Below, in pieces: positions 44,400 to 51,999 of a DNA stretch of 64,000 nt (positions are counted from its first letter, which is position 1; each line of letters opens with the position of its first letter). The notes under the pieces are model-generated. The model was given only the letters and a program-made list of their open reading frames with translations. It was not told where the DNA came from and searched no databases. Origin of the DNA: an uncultured Pseudomonadota bacterium (lineage in GTDB: Bacteria > Myxococcota_A > UBA796 > GCA-2862545); the NCBI GenBank assembly GCA_913061235.1, contig CAJXTB010000022.1:51337-115336 (forward strand), given 5' to 3'. The translations under genes were made by a program, and so were the position numbers.

Positions 44400-44840
44400 T
44401 TAGAGGCTGAGGGTGGTTCGCACTACAGATCCTGGACCTGCGGTACGAAGCTCAACCCCAATTTCAAGATCAGCTTGTGTGCCAAGCGCCAACAAAGCAC
44501 GTTCAGCAATAGGAATTTCGGGCAACCGTAGTTCACCGTAAGTGGCACCGCGCGGGACCACCCGAACGGTGACCGCAGCGACCTCAACATCGGGTAACCA
44601 AGTTGCAAGGGCGGAAGACACTGCGGCCTTAGCTCGGGAGACTGCCTGTGCGGTCGCCATCTCGCCGACCACCTCATCCAGCTCACAGCCAAAATCAGGC
44701 CGGAACGGCATTGACCCAGGTCGTGTCTCCAAAACCATACGGACACGCTCCGCAAGCGCGTCATCGTCCGACAATCGCCGAGGCCGGTTTCCCAGCGGCA
44801 ATGCGCAACTCAATCCGGTCTTCATCCGCTTCCCACCCAT
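44400..44840 (-). CDS. gp25-like baseplate wedge protein
   Basis: 146 aa. LAERVRMVLETRPGSMPFRP followed by DFGCELDEVV is the gp25/GPW signature shared by T4 gp25, TssE and Afp9, which nucleates sheath assembly on the baseplate. The C-terminal part is a beta-sheet domain ending TTLSL. An ATG at 44825 (MKTGLSC) is an alternative start; both lie in the 27-base gap behind the hub gene. Order hub - gp25 - J - I matches known CIS loci. Confidence 0.85.
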   Translation of the reverse strand: MGGKRMKTGLSCALPLGNRPRRLSDDDALAERVRMVLETRPGSMPFRPDFGCELDEVVGEMATAQAVSRAKAAVSSALATWLPDVEVAAVTVRVVPRGATYGELRLPEIPIAERALLALGTQADLEIGVELRTAGPGSVVRTTLSL

Positions 44841-44867
44841 GGTTCTCGCGGCTACCCCGCTTTCACA

Positions 44868-45920
44868 CTACGCTGGCAGGCTATCGGAAATCACTGACAA
44901 ACGTGTCCTATACCCTTCATCAGCATCAAATAAGTGAGTAACTTCCCTAACAATAAAGGGACCCTTCATCGCGTCGCAGATCGGATTCTCAAACGAGAGT
45001 TGCGCGCCCGTCCGAGCCTCGGCCAAGAAGGTGGTGGTGAACTCACCACGGACGAAACGTTCAGCCCGACGTTGCAACTCACCTTTGGCCATAGCCACGA
45101 GCTGAGACTGGTCTGCGTCATCCGTATGGTCGATGATGCGCTCAATCTTTCCAAAGGCTTTCTTAGCCAGCTTCGTAGCTGTTGCGCCCCCGGAGATGCC
45201 TGTGACGTCCGAGGCGGCTGCTGTGCCCTTCAACCACTTGTTCGCCTTGAGATCCTTGCCAGTGACCATCACATCCGTCACGACACCGTCGAGCGACTGC
45301 TCAACGCCATATTCCATGACTTCAGACCACTTGACCTTGAGCTTCGTCGCTCCACCAAGCTTGTTGATCCGTGAGAAGACAAGCTTCCCGTCATCCACTC
45401 GGACAACGTAGTTGTTCCGCTTGGCGATGGCGTTGACCACCTCGGCGTTTGTCAAGTTGGGTTGCAGGAAAAATTCTCCAGTTCCGTCAACCCCCTGGAT
45501 GTCCGCCCCAAGTCCAGCAGCGGATGCAATCTTCTTGATGACTGCAGCGTCATCTCCTTCATGCACTACCGCAAGCTGACTAGACTTGACCTTGGTCAAA
45601 TCGGAAAGCCCCCGGACCAACAACTGCAGAGCAGAACCTGCTCCTCCCGAGTAAGCGATTTCAACAACGGTACCTTCCAAGGTCCGTTCTGCGGAATCAC
45701 CCGCACACATTTCCGCCTTGATGGTGACGCCGTGCTTTCCTAGGGCAAGAATCTTGTCCCGGGTGGAGCCGCTCTGCGGAACAATAAAGGTTGCTTCAAT
45801 CATGTCGAGCTGTTCGATCGACTCCGCAACGACGATAGAGCTTAGGTTACCGCGCGCTGCGCCCTTCAGTTCTTTTCCGTCCAGCGACAACTTGATCTGA
45901 TTGGATGTAGTTTCGGGCAT
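44868..45920 (-). CDS. gp27/protein-D-like hub protein (VgrG N-terminal half)
   Basis: 350 aa. The pattern matches phage late control protein D and the gp27 part of VgrG: LDMIEATFIVPQSG at the N-terminal barrel, LLVRGLSDLTKVKSSQLAVV, and PNLTNAEVVNAIAKRNNYVV with DGKLVFSRIN in the second domain. It forms the trimeric ring that joins tube and spike. In Afp8 and VgrG this part is fused to the gp5 spike; here the spike is a separate gene 5.4 kb upstream. It starts 19 bases after the CIS_tube-like gene. Confidence 0.75.
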   Translation of the reverse strand: MPETTSNQIKLSLDGKELKGAARGNLSSIVVAESIEQLDMIEATFIVPQSGSTRDKILALGKHGVTIKAEMCAGDSAERTLEGTVVEIAYSGGAGSALQLLVRGLSDLTKVKSSQLAVVHEGDDAAVIKKIASAAGLGADIQGVDGTGEFFLQPNLTNAEVVNAIAKRNNYVVRVDDGKLVFSRINKLGGATKLKVKWSEVMEYGVEQSLDGVVTDVMVTGKDLKANKWLKGTAAASDVTGISGGATATKLAKKAFGKIERIIDHTDDADQSQLVAMAKGELQRRAERFVRGEFTTTFLAEARTGAQLSFENPICDAMKGPFIVREVTHLFDADEGYRTRLSVISDSLPA

Positions 45921-45939
45921 CGAGCTAGACCTCTACCGT

Positions 45940-46599
45940 TTACTCGGAGTTTTCTGCGATTTTGTCACCAGCGTCGGTGGACCCACCCTTGCCCTTGTCG
46001 GGCTTCTCTTTCGGCCCCATCAAGATATCCGCAAGGGCTTTTGCCTTTTGGTTCTCGCCGCCCAAGAGTCCTTTCAACGACACTGTCACGACCGCACGCA
46101 TTGGACTACCGGTAGCGCTGAACATCTCAATGTTCGTCTTCACTCCGGTGACGACGCCGACGAACAGCAAGTCTTTCATAACCAGGCTGACCACAGCTGG
46201 ACGGATGTCCTTGGGCTGGTACTTGCCTTCATGGTCGTAGGGTTCCGTCAGCGCATTGAGGTACTGGATGTACTTGAGAATGGACCCACCACCCTCCTCT
46301 TCCCACTCGGAGCCGTCCAGGAGCACGGGTACATCGATGGTGTACTCACCGCCTCCACCAAACGCGAGCTGTGTGTTGTTGCCGTCGGTTTCTTGCGACG
46401 ACCAAGTCACAGTGCGAGCGATATTGAGCGCTTCGGGATTGTAGGCCAACGTGAGCTTGTTGATATTGCCCAGGCCAGGCGGATTCGTCTTGTCTACAAT
46501 GGACAAGGAAGCCCGCTTGTCGGACTCAAGAATGAGCTCGTCGTAGTAGGCGCTCTCATCAATTGCAGAGGGCGTGAAAGACAAGGGGCTAAATGACAT
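45940..46599 (-). CDS. CIS_tube-type adaptor (Afp7 N-terminal-like)
   Basis: 219 aa. INKLTLAYNPEALNIARTVTW matches the opening of the contractile-injection-system tube/adaptor family (Afp7/Pvc7 N-terminus, gp53/54-like), where a fNP.sl...W pattern is typical. The C-terminus is a charged Lys/Gly/Asp tail without LysM; a LysM-like protein is encoded separately. The ATG lies within the end of the tube gene (11-base overlap). Expected place: between tube and hub. Confidence 0.7.
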   Translation of the reverse strand: MSFSPLSFTPSAIDESAYYDELILESDKRASLSIVDKTNPPGLGNINKLTLAYNPEALNIARTVTWSSQETDGNNTQLAFGGGGEYTIDVPVLLDGSEWEEEGGGSILKYIQYLNALTEPYDHEGKYQPKDIRPAVVSLVMKDLLFVGVVTGVKTNIEMFSATGSPMRAVVTVSLKGLLGGENQKAKALADILMGPKEKPDKGKGGSTDAGDKIAENSE

Positions 46600-47155
46600 G
46601 GCGTGCCACCATTTCCATGGAGTGGTATCGAAGCTTCAACGTCTCAACTGGAACGCTACTTGACTGCGCATCCATATTTGGACTGGTCCACTCTGTCGGG
46701 AACGCCCCAATGATGGAGAAAATCCGCGTCGGGATCAGCATGCGGTCTTGAAGCATGATGACGAGGTCACGACGGAAGCGATTGCCTGGCTTTACGTCTT
46801 CCATCCAGTTGTACATGTATCCACGCTGCACAAGCCCCCACTTCAGAGTGAGTTCACCGTAGGTGTGCTGCTTGATCATATGAACCTGTTGCCCAAACCG
46901 GCCGCCTTCCGAGACCGGCTTGGTCTCGACGCTGCGGGTCAGCCCTTCGACCGCGTGGAACTCTCCAACGGGGACTCCGTTGATGAACACTGCGAAGTTG
47001 TGGCAGACGTCGATGGTACGCAGGTCAAACGGATTCATGCCCGCGAGGGCCCCAGCGAGGGCCGACGGAGCCCCGAGAGCGCTGGCAGCGTTCCGGACGG
47101 AGTCACCCAGAGCAGCCCCTGCACCAGGAAGCATTGTTGTTAGTCCACCAATCAT
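46589..47155 (-). CDS. Inner tube protein (gp19/Afp1 type)
   Basis: 188 aa. The conserved tube fold is seen in NFAVFINGVPVGEFHAVEGL, TYGELTLKWGLVQRGYMYNW and DRMLIPTRIFSIIGAFPTEW, close in order to T4 gp19/Hcp-like tube proteins of eCIS. A Gly/Ala-rich N-terminal extension of about 40 residues precedes it. The ATG at 47155 overlaps the upstream stop (ATGA); the in-frame start at 47221 is rejected. Only one tube gene is present, while many eCIS loci have two or three. Confidence 0.85.
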   Translation of the reverse strand: MIGGLTTMLPGAGAALGDSVRNAASALGAPSALAGALAGMNPFDLRTIDVCHNFAVFINGVPVGEFHAVEGLTRSVETKPVSEGGRFGQQVHMIKQHTYGELTLKWGLVQRGYMYNWMEDVKPGNRFRRDLVIMLQDRMLIPTRIFSIIGAFPTEWTSPNMDAQSSSVPVETLKLRYHSMEMVARHVI

Positions 47156-48408
47156 CGAATCTCCAGGGTCGGACGGCCACTCGGCCGAATCCCCACTCGA
47201 ACCGAGACCTTTTGGCTCCATGGCTGGAGCAGTCCGGACACATCGGCGTAGAGCGAGGGTGCCGCGGGGTTGCGATCAACGCCCCCGCGTATCTCCGGTA
47301 TTCCCACGCCATCGGGCCCCGTCAAGAGGCCACGTGAAACGAATGGCTTTGTGGCGCCAACAAGGGCCTGCGCAAGCAAGGTCGCTTGAAACGGATGGAG
47401 CTTGTCAAAGACGAAGCGAGACGCTGCTTCCGTAAGCCGCCAATGTAGAGCTTTGACGAAGCGAAGCGCCTGAATGGACCACGACCCAAGTGGGCGACGG
47501 AAGACAGGTTCGGAGCGTAAAGTAGCGACGCCTCCTCGAATCTGAAACTGAGCGTACTCATCCGAGCGAAGTATAGGATCAAACACAGGACCCGAGAGTT
47601 CAAGTGCATCCATCCGCCCTCGAGAGACTCGCCGGCCACCAGGAAGACGAATCTTCTGATCTTCCATCGCTGTGGTGATGTCTTCGTTTGCTGTCAGCAT
47701 GCCGCCAAGCAGTGCTGCGGCGGACCGCCAACCATGCACACCATCCCAATAATCACTGGGAAGGAACCTACACAGCGCTACATCGCCGCCGACCATAGAC
47801 CGGAAGAGGGTCTCCTCCAGCTCCGGTCCCATTCGAGGGGCATCCAGGAGCGCGACCTGGTAGCGCTCAACCCAGCGAGCAGCGTTCAGCTGCGCCATCT
47901 CAATGAGGCGGCGCACCTGTTCTTCCTTCGCGAGACTCGGAGACTTGCGCACATCAAAGGGACCGCCAATGTCCGGATAGACAAGAAGCGTTCCGAGCAT
48001 GTCCCCAAGAAAGGGATCCAATGCTTGATGCAGGTCCGGACGGTTGAGTTCCCACGGCTTTGCACCGCCAACGCGCACAAGGAGGACGTGCACACTCGGC
48101 ACACCTGAGTGCAGAGCCAGGCAGGCAGCATCATAGACACGCGAACCGTCGCGGAGCTTCGGAAGCGCATCCAATCCCTCTTGGGAGGACAGCCTCACAT
48201 GCTCAACACTAAAGTCCCGGTCGCGGAATCGGGTGTCGCGCACGACGAGGTGTGGATACCGATCGGCAAACCACACCGCGTCAGGCGGCACCAGAGCAAT
48301 CAGGCAAAGGGGTGGCGGACGACGACGGTCCGCTTGGGAGACACCCGCTGCGAACGCGACCGATACTCGGCCGTCACGGTTCAGTGCGGGAAGGTTGGCT
48401 GCTGCCAT
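47152..48408 (-). CDS. Divergent sheath-like protein
   Basis: 418 aa. The C-terminal 150 residues follow the sheath pattern: SWSIQALRFVKALHWRLTEA, FVFDKLHPFQATLLAQALVG, and the final WSQKVSVRVGIRPSGRPTLE. The N-terminal part (VSVAFAAGVSQADRRRPP onward) lacks the standard PGVYIEE start. It may be a specialised sheath ring (base or cap, like Afp4) or a sheath-derived adaptor. The ATG follows the DUF6760-like stop by 4 bases; the end overlaps the tube start. The family call rests on pattern and position. Confidence 0.55.
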   Translation of the reverse strand: MAAANLPALNRDGRVSVAFAAGVSQADRRRPPPLCLIALVPPDAVWFADRYPHLVVRDTRFRDRDFSVEHVRLSSQEGLDALPKLRDGSRVYDAACLALHSGVPSVHVLLVRVGGAKPWELNRPDLHQALDPFLGDMLGTLLVYPDIGGPFDVRKSPSLAKEEQVRRLIEMAQLNAARWVERYQVALLDAPRMGPELEETLFRSMVGGDVALCRFLPSDYWDGVHGWRSAAALLGGMLTANEDITTAMEDQKIRLPGGRRVSRGRMDALELSGPVFDPILRSDEYAQFQIRGGVATLRSEPVFRRPLGSWSIQALRFVKALHWRLTEAASRFVFDKLHPFQATLLAQALVGATKPFVSRGLLTGPDGVGIPEIRGGVDRNPAAPSLYADVSGLLQPWSQKVSVRVGIRPSGRPTLEIR

Positions 48409-48412
48409 GTCT

Positions 48413-48583
48413 CTATCGCTCCATTGACTGCAAAATTCGTTCGTTAATCTTACTAATTTGGCCCACCCAGCCTACTCGGTCTCCGTGAGAGAGTACCAAG
48501 ATGTCCTCTAGCGACCAATGGAAGTGGTACGCGATGAACGCGCACTCTTCCTTGATCTGGGTTGCCGGGTAGGCCACGGTCAC
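48413..48583 (-). CDS. DUF6760-like small CIS protein, 56 aa
   Basis: The product begins VTVAYPATQIKEECAFIAYH, continues FHWSLEDILVLSHGDRVGWV and ends INERILQSMER. The E-E-x-A-x-I-A-Y-H-F-H-W core with a following SLEDIL and GW segment is the pattern of the tiny proteins (DUF6760) found in many eCIS loci between sheath/tube and baseplate genes. It starts at a GTG overlapping the upstream stop (GTGA) and sits 4 bases before the next ATG. Role unknown; probably an assembly factor or tube/sheath-linked peptide. Confidence 0.8.
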   Translation of the reverse strand: MTVAYPATQIKEECAFIAYHFHWSLEDILVLSHGDRVGWVGQISKINERILQSMER

Positions 48584-48927
48584 CCCGAGGGACCGTCGGG
48601 TTCAGGGACGGCTTCGGCACCATAGGTCATGGCGTAGACCGCATACTCAAGTGCACGAAGATCTTTGGCGTGCAAACGCCGGATATCTTCAATGCCAATA
48701 CTCGTTTTCTCGCCAATGCGTGTAACCACGCGAGACAGGAGAACAGTCTTGTATGTAAGGTCATTGGGGTAGCGGTTGTACTCGGCAGACATGCCAATGT
48801 ACAGCTCATCGCCACCCGTCACAGCGCGGACTTCCGCCTCTTGCGAGACATCGCCGGTACCGGCATCTTCAAACCCCACTGGGAGCATGACGATTTCGCG
48901 CGCCGAGGGCAGTTTTTCTCCCGCCAA
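48580..48927 (-). CDS. Tail-assembly-chaperone-like protein
   Basis: 115 aa from a TTG at 48927, chosen because a perfect AGGAGG lies 5 bases upstream; an ATG at 48987 would give a 20-aa extension with a poorly placed ribosome site. The sequence AEVRAVTGGDELYIG and KTVLLSRVVTRIG followed by IRRLHAKDLRALEYAVYAM has the pattern of phage/eCIS tail assembly proteins (R-x-x-T-G-x-D-E core) that regulate tape-measure and tube assembly. It is coupled to the DUF6760-like gene by a GTGA overlap. Confidence 0.6.
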   Translation of the reverse strand: MAGEKLPSAREIVMLPVGFEDAGTGDVSQEAEVRAVTGGDELYIGMSAEYNRYPNDLTYKTVLLSRVVTRIGEKTSIGIEDIRRLHAKDLRALEYAVYAMTYGAEAVPEPDGPSG

Positions 48928-49014
48928 TTGTTCCTCCTCTGAAGCGTCTTGCGCAACCAGAGCTGACCGGTTTTGGGGACAAACCATCCTTCACACCATG
49001 TGCAGGACGGGCAA

Positions 49015-49046
49015 GGGCCTGGCTCCCCTTTCGACGAACCAGGCCC
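49015..49046 (-). terminator. 8-bp perfect inverted repeat after the sheath gene
   Basis: GGGCCTGG (49015-49022) and CCAGGCCC (49039-49046), loop 16 bases, lies just downstream of a first hairpin in the direction of transcription. No T-run. It may reinforce termination or protect the 3' end of the sheath transcript. Confidence 0.45.
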
Positions 49047-49047
49047 C

Positions 49048-49079
49048 AAAAAGACGCCATCGCCTTGAAGCGAGGCGTC
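49048..49079 (-). terminator. Terminator-like hairpin with T-run directly after the sheath gene
   Basis: On the minus strand GACGCC (49079-49074) pairs with GGCGTC (49058-49053), an inner CGC/GCG extends the stem, and five T residues follow (49052-49048). It begins 12 bases after the sheath stop. Inside the operon it would act as a partial terminator, giving more spike-to-sheath mRNA than downstream mRNA. Confidence 0.65.
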
Positions 49080-49090
49080 GGTCAGCGGGC

Positions 49091-51007
49091 CTAGCCCTCG
49101 CTGACTTCCGTCTTCATTGGGCTCTGACGGAAGCGGATGCGGACGAACTCGGCCGGGTAGACCGGGCGCATTTCCACGTCCACTGTCAGAAGACCACTAC
49201 GGACATCGACATCGGGGTTGTTCTCCGCATCGCAACGCACGCTGAACGCGTCGTTCCACGATGCACCGTCGAGGGCGCCCTGCGACCAGAGCTGGTACAA
49301 GAATGCACCAATCGTGGTCTTGAGGTCCGAACGGGTTGCTGCCGTGTTGGGCAGGAAGACGGCCCAAGTGACTGCGTCACGCACAGAGCGTTCGACGAAC
49401 AGGAACATGCGGCGAACGGAGATGTACGTCCAGAGTGGATCCGAAGCGATGGTGCGAGCACCCCAGATACGGATTCCGGCCATTGGACGCCAACGGATGA
49501 TGTTGACACCCTTGACGTTGAGGGACTCTTGCTCTTTGTCCGAGATGCTCGTGACGAGCTCTGCGGCACCCAAGAGAGGCTCATTGGCAGGAGCCTTCCA
49601 AACACCACCACCCGGCTTGAGGTCAGTTGCGGCGATGACGCCAGCAACGTGGCCCGACGGCGGAGCAATAACGAAACGGTCGTGCGGACCGGTCGAGATG
49701 GGGTTGTCCACAACCAGCCATGGTGCGTAAGCAGCGCCGTAGCCGGAGGTGTCACGAGGCACGGCACGGTCGAGAATCTCGTCTGCGCTGTAGCCGCCGA
49801 AACGGAGTTCGGTCTGGGTTGGACTCTGGAGCATTTGCAGAGCAGCAACTTCGTAGGGTGAATCACCCTCGATCCAACGGAAAGCGTTGAGCTTGACGTG
49901 GCGTGGTTGCTTGGTCAACAAGTAGCGTGGAGCTTCGAGAACGGCGAAGAGGTCGCCGCGGCCCGAGGGTCCTGCGTACTCAAGAATGGCCTGCTGCCAT
50001 CCAAACTCAAGGCCAGGAGCTGCAACCATGGCAACAGCACTGACGCCATCGAAGCTGTCTTCGAGGAACTTGCGCTTGCCTGGGCCACCGGCACCATGTG
50101 CCTGGACGGCGATGGCTGGGTAAGCAGTCTTGCCACCGTTGCTGAAGAAGCCGGTGATAGCCAGTTCGAGGCGGAGCATGCCAGGATGAGCGCGGAGCCA
50201 CTTGCCCCAAGCAGCACGTGCTCCTGGATCCAAGGTTTCCCAGCGCGTGTGCGCTTGGTTCTCGGTCATGCCCTTGTTGGCTTGCAGAGCAATCTCAACG
50301 TAGAGGTTCTGTGCCAGTTCGCTGCGCCAAGCGTCGAAGCCGTCAACGGACATGACTGCCGGTGCGGTTCCGGCGAGTGCCGAGTTGATGATGTCACAGT
50401 CGATGGTCGATGACTTCTTTGCGTCCGCGGAGCTAAGAGCGCCACTGTGCGAAATTCCGAGAGGAAGTGCACGACCAGCGATGAGTTGCATCATCTGGTT
50501 TTCGTCAGCGCCCCAAGAGAGGTCCCATTCCGCATCGCCATTGTCCGCGGTCTTGATAGACACGAGGGTACGACGGACAGGAACGCGAATGGCAGAGCCC
50601 TTCTCGTCACGCAGGGTGAGTGCGCTGTCGCCGTTCGGCTTGTCGATGCTCCACTTGCCCGGAAGCAAATCCTGAACAAGGCTCTGAAGCTTGTTGCCAG
50701 AATCGGCAGCTTGTGGAGCGTCCTTGCCCTTAGCTTTCGCCTTGGGGTCGGCCTTGGGGTCGGGAGCGCCTTCGACTGGACCAGCCAAGAGAGGCCGGAA
50801 AGCGAGTGCGCGGTTCCAAGTGAGCTGCGTCGCTTCTTCAGCGGCAGGCAGGTACATTCCAGCTGCTGGGCCGGTGCCCGCAAGGAAAGTAGTTGGCAAC
50901 GTCAAAACGCCGACAAAGCCGGTGTCCGTGGTTGCAGAGGCTGAGATTGGACGTGCTCCACCGGAGATTTCTTCGATGTAGACGCCAGGGGTACGGTATT
51001 CAGGCAT
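49091..51007 (-). CDS. Contractile sheath protein
   Basis: 638 aa. The N-terminus EYRTPGVYIEEISGGARPIS is the standard sheath start of phage FI/gp18 and Afp2-4 proteins, and the C-terminus has the sheath core: SVRRMFLFVERSVRDAVTW, TIGAFLYQLWSQGALDGASW, VRCDAENNPDVDVRSG and MRPVYPAEFVRIRF. A Lys/Asp/Ala-rich insert (residues about 85-110, DPKADPKAKAKGKDA) lies in the variable surface domain. The fold contracts to drive the tube. The start has GGAG 8 bases upstream; two hairpins follow the stop. Confidence 0.92.
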   Translation of the reverse strand: MPEYRTPGVYIEEISGGARPISASATTDTGFVGVLTLPTTFLAGTGPAAGMYLPAAEEATQLTWNRALAFRPLLAGPVEGAPDPKADPKAKAKGKDAPQAADSGNKLQSLVQDLLPGKWSIDKPNGDSALTLRDEKGSAIRVPVRRTLVSIKTADNGDAEWDLSWGADENQMMQLIAGRALPLGISHSGALSSADAKKSSTIDCDIINSALAGTAPAVMSVDGFDAWRSELAQNLYVEIALQANKGMTENQAHTRWETLDPGARAAWGKWLRAHPGMLRLELAITGFFSNGGKTAYPAIAVQAHGAGGPGKRKFLEDSFDGVSAVAMVAAPGLEFGWQQAILEYAGPSGRGDLFAVLEAPRYLLTKQPRHVKLNAFRWIEGDSPYEVAALQMLQSPTQTELRFGGYSADEILDRAVPRDTSGYGAAYAPWLVVDNPISTGPHDRFVIAPPSGHVAGVIAATDLKPGGGVWKAPANEPLLGAAELVTSISDKEQESLNVKGVNIIRWRPMAGIRIWGARTIASDPLWTYISVRRMFLFVERSVRDAVTWAVFLPNTAATRSDLKTTIGAFLYQLWSQGALDGASWNDAFSVRCDAENNPDVDVRSGLLTVDVEMRPVYPAEFVRIRFRQSPMKTEVSEG

Positions 51008-51043
51008 TACGCTAGCTCCGCCAATTAATGGCCAGGGTTGGGG

Positions 51044-51313
51044 TTATTGATTGGGTTCTTGATGATGTCTTGGGTCAAAGACCCGGACTTGAAGGGGCGG
51101 TGAGACGACCATGCCGCCGGCCACCACCATTTGAGCGATAATATGTCTAACAGGGCCCGGATTCATGGCGGTTAACGCCATCAACGGTTTCCCGTAGCTC
51201 CGGTACCCCATCAGCTGACTGATGTGGTCTTCCGCTAGAGCCTGACCCACTCCCCGCTGATTGGCGAGACGCCGCGAGTGTACGTGAGAACTCTCTAAAG
51301 GGGAACGGCTCAA
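51044..51313 (-). CDS. LysM/tail-protein-X-like protein, 89 aa
   Basis: Starts at a TTG overlapping the spike stop (TTGA). The middle reads YRSYGKPLMALTAMNPGPVR then VVAGGMVVSPPLQV, which follows the tail-protein-X/LysM pattern (YG...L...NP...G..L.VP). In Afp7/Pvc7 a LysM domain is fused to the CIS_tube adaptor; here adaptor and LysM-like part would be separate genes. The N-terminal 25 residues are unlike known members. It lies 36 bases before the sheath gene. Confidence 0.5.
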   Translation of the reverse strand: MSRSPLESSHVHSRRLANQRGVGQALAEDHISQLMGYRSYGKPLMALTAMNPGPVRHIIAQMVVAGGMVVSPPLQVRVFDPRHHQEPNQ

Positions 51314-51999
51314 TTGATTTTCACCATGCCACCCTTGATGGTGACCATGGCTCCACCGGCGATATCCACCTTAGTTCCACCCTTGATCTTAACGTTCATT
51401 CCACCTTTGACGATCACATCCTTAGCGGATTTCACTGTCACATTGCCGCCGGCATCTACGGTGACGTCTTTCGACGCCTTTACGTGGACGATTCCGCTAG
51501 CTTTGATCTTGACGTCTTTGGTTTCCAGATGAATCAGCTTGGTGCTCTTAATCTTCACGTCCTTGTTGGACGTGATGCTTATGAGCTTGGCCTTGGCATC
51601 GAACTTGATCTGAAGTTCTTGGTCCTTGCACTCAATAGTGACGGACTCTTTGCCGCTCTTGTCATCAAATACGATGCTGTTGCCGGACTTGGTGCGAATC
51701 TCTTTGATGAGGTTCTTGCCATCCGGCGCAACCTTCGTCTTCAGTTTGCCGTTGTGAACAGATCCAATGATCAGCATGCTCTGGGGGCCGTTGCCGTGCC
51801 CCTTCAGAACGATGACTTCGTCCCCCACTTCAGGCATGAAGTAGAAGCCGAACTCTTTGGAACCAAAAGGCGTAGTCATCCGAACCCAAGGAAGTTTGAC
51901 TTCCTTGGCGCCGAAGCCCTCAAGTTTGACCTGGACCTGGCCCATGCCAGCCTTGTCCTTGGTGTCCACCACGGTGGCTGTGTAGAAAATGCGCTCCAT
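51310..51999 (-). CDS. gp5/VgrG-type spike protein
   Basis: 229 aa. The N-terminal OB-fold has YTATVVDTKDKAGMGQVQVK, LPWVRMTTPFGSKEFGFYFM and PEVGDEVIVLKGHGN, the pattern of baseplate protein V and the gp5 part of VgrG. From about residue 115 come repeated short strands (DVKIKSTKLIHLETKDVKIK, then VTVDAGGNVTVKSAKDVIVK) of the triple-stranded beta-helix needle, ending GGMVKIN. It is the first gene of the CIS operon. No effector extension is fused to it; a PAAR tip is encoded at 16.6 kb. Confidence 0.88.
   Translation of the reverse strand: MERIFYTATVVDTKDKAGMGQVQVKLEGFGAKEVKLPWVRMTTPFGSKEFGFYFMPEVGDEVIVLKGHGNGPQSMLIIGSVHNGKLKTKVAPDGKNLIKEIRTKSGNSIVFDDKSGKESVTIECKDQELQIKFDAKAKLISITSNKDVKIKSTKLIHLETKDVKIKASGIVHVKASKDVTVDAGGNVTVKSAKDVIVKGGMNVKIKGGTKVDIAGGAMVTIKGGMVKIN

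Noticed and set aside
18221..51999. Prophage or phage remnant
   Set aside because: No capsid, portal, terminase, lysis or integrase genes; an AAA+ ATPase, DUF6760-like, CIS_tube and DUF4255-like genes point to an eCIS-type system.
18221..51999. Type VI secretion system
   Set aside because: There is one long gp18-type sheath instead of a TssB/TssC pair, no ClpV, and none of TssJ, TssL or TssM is recognisable; J/I/gp25 follow the eCIS order.
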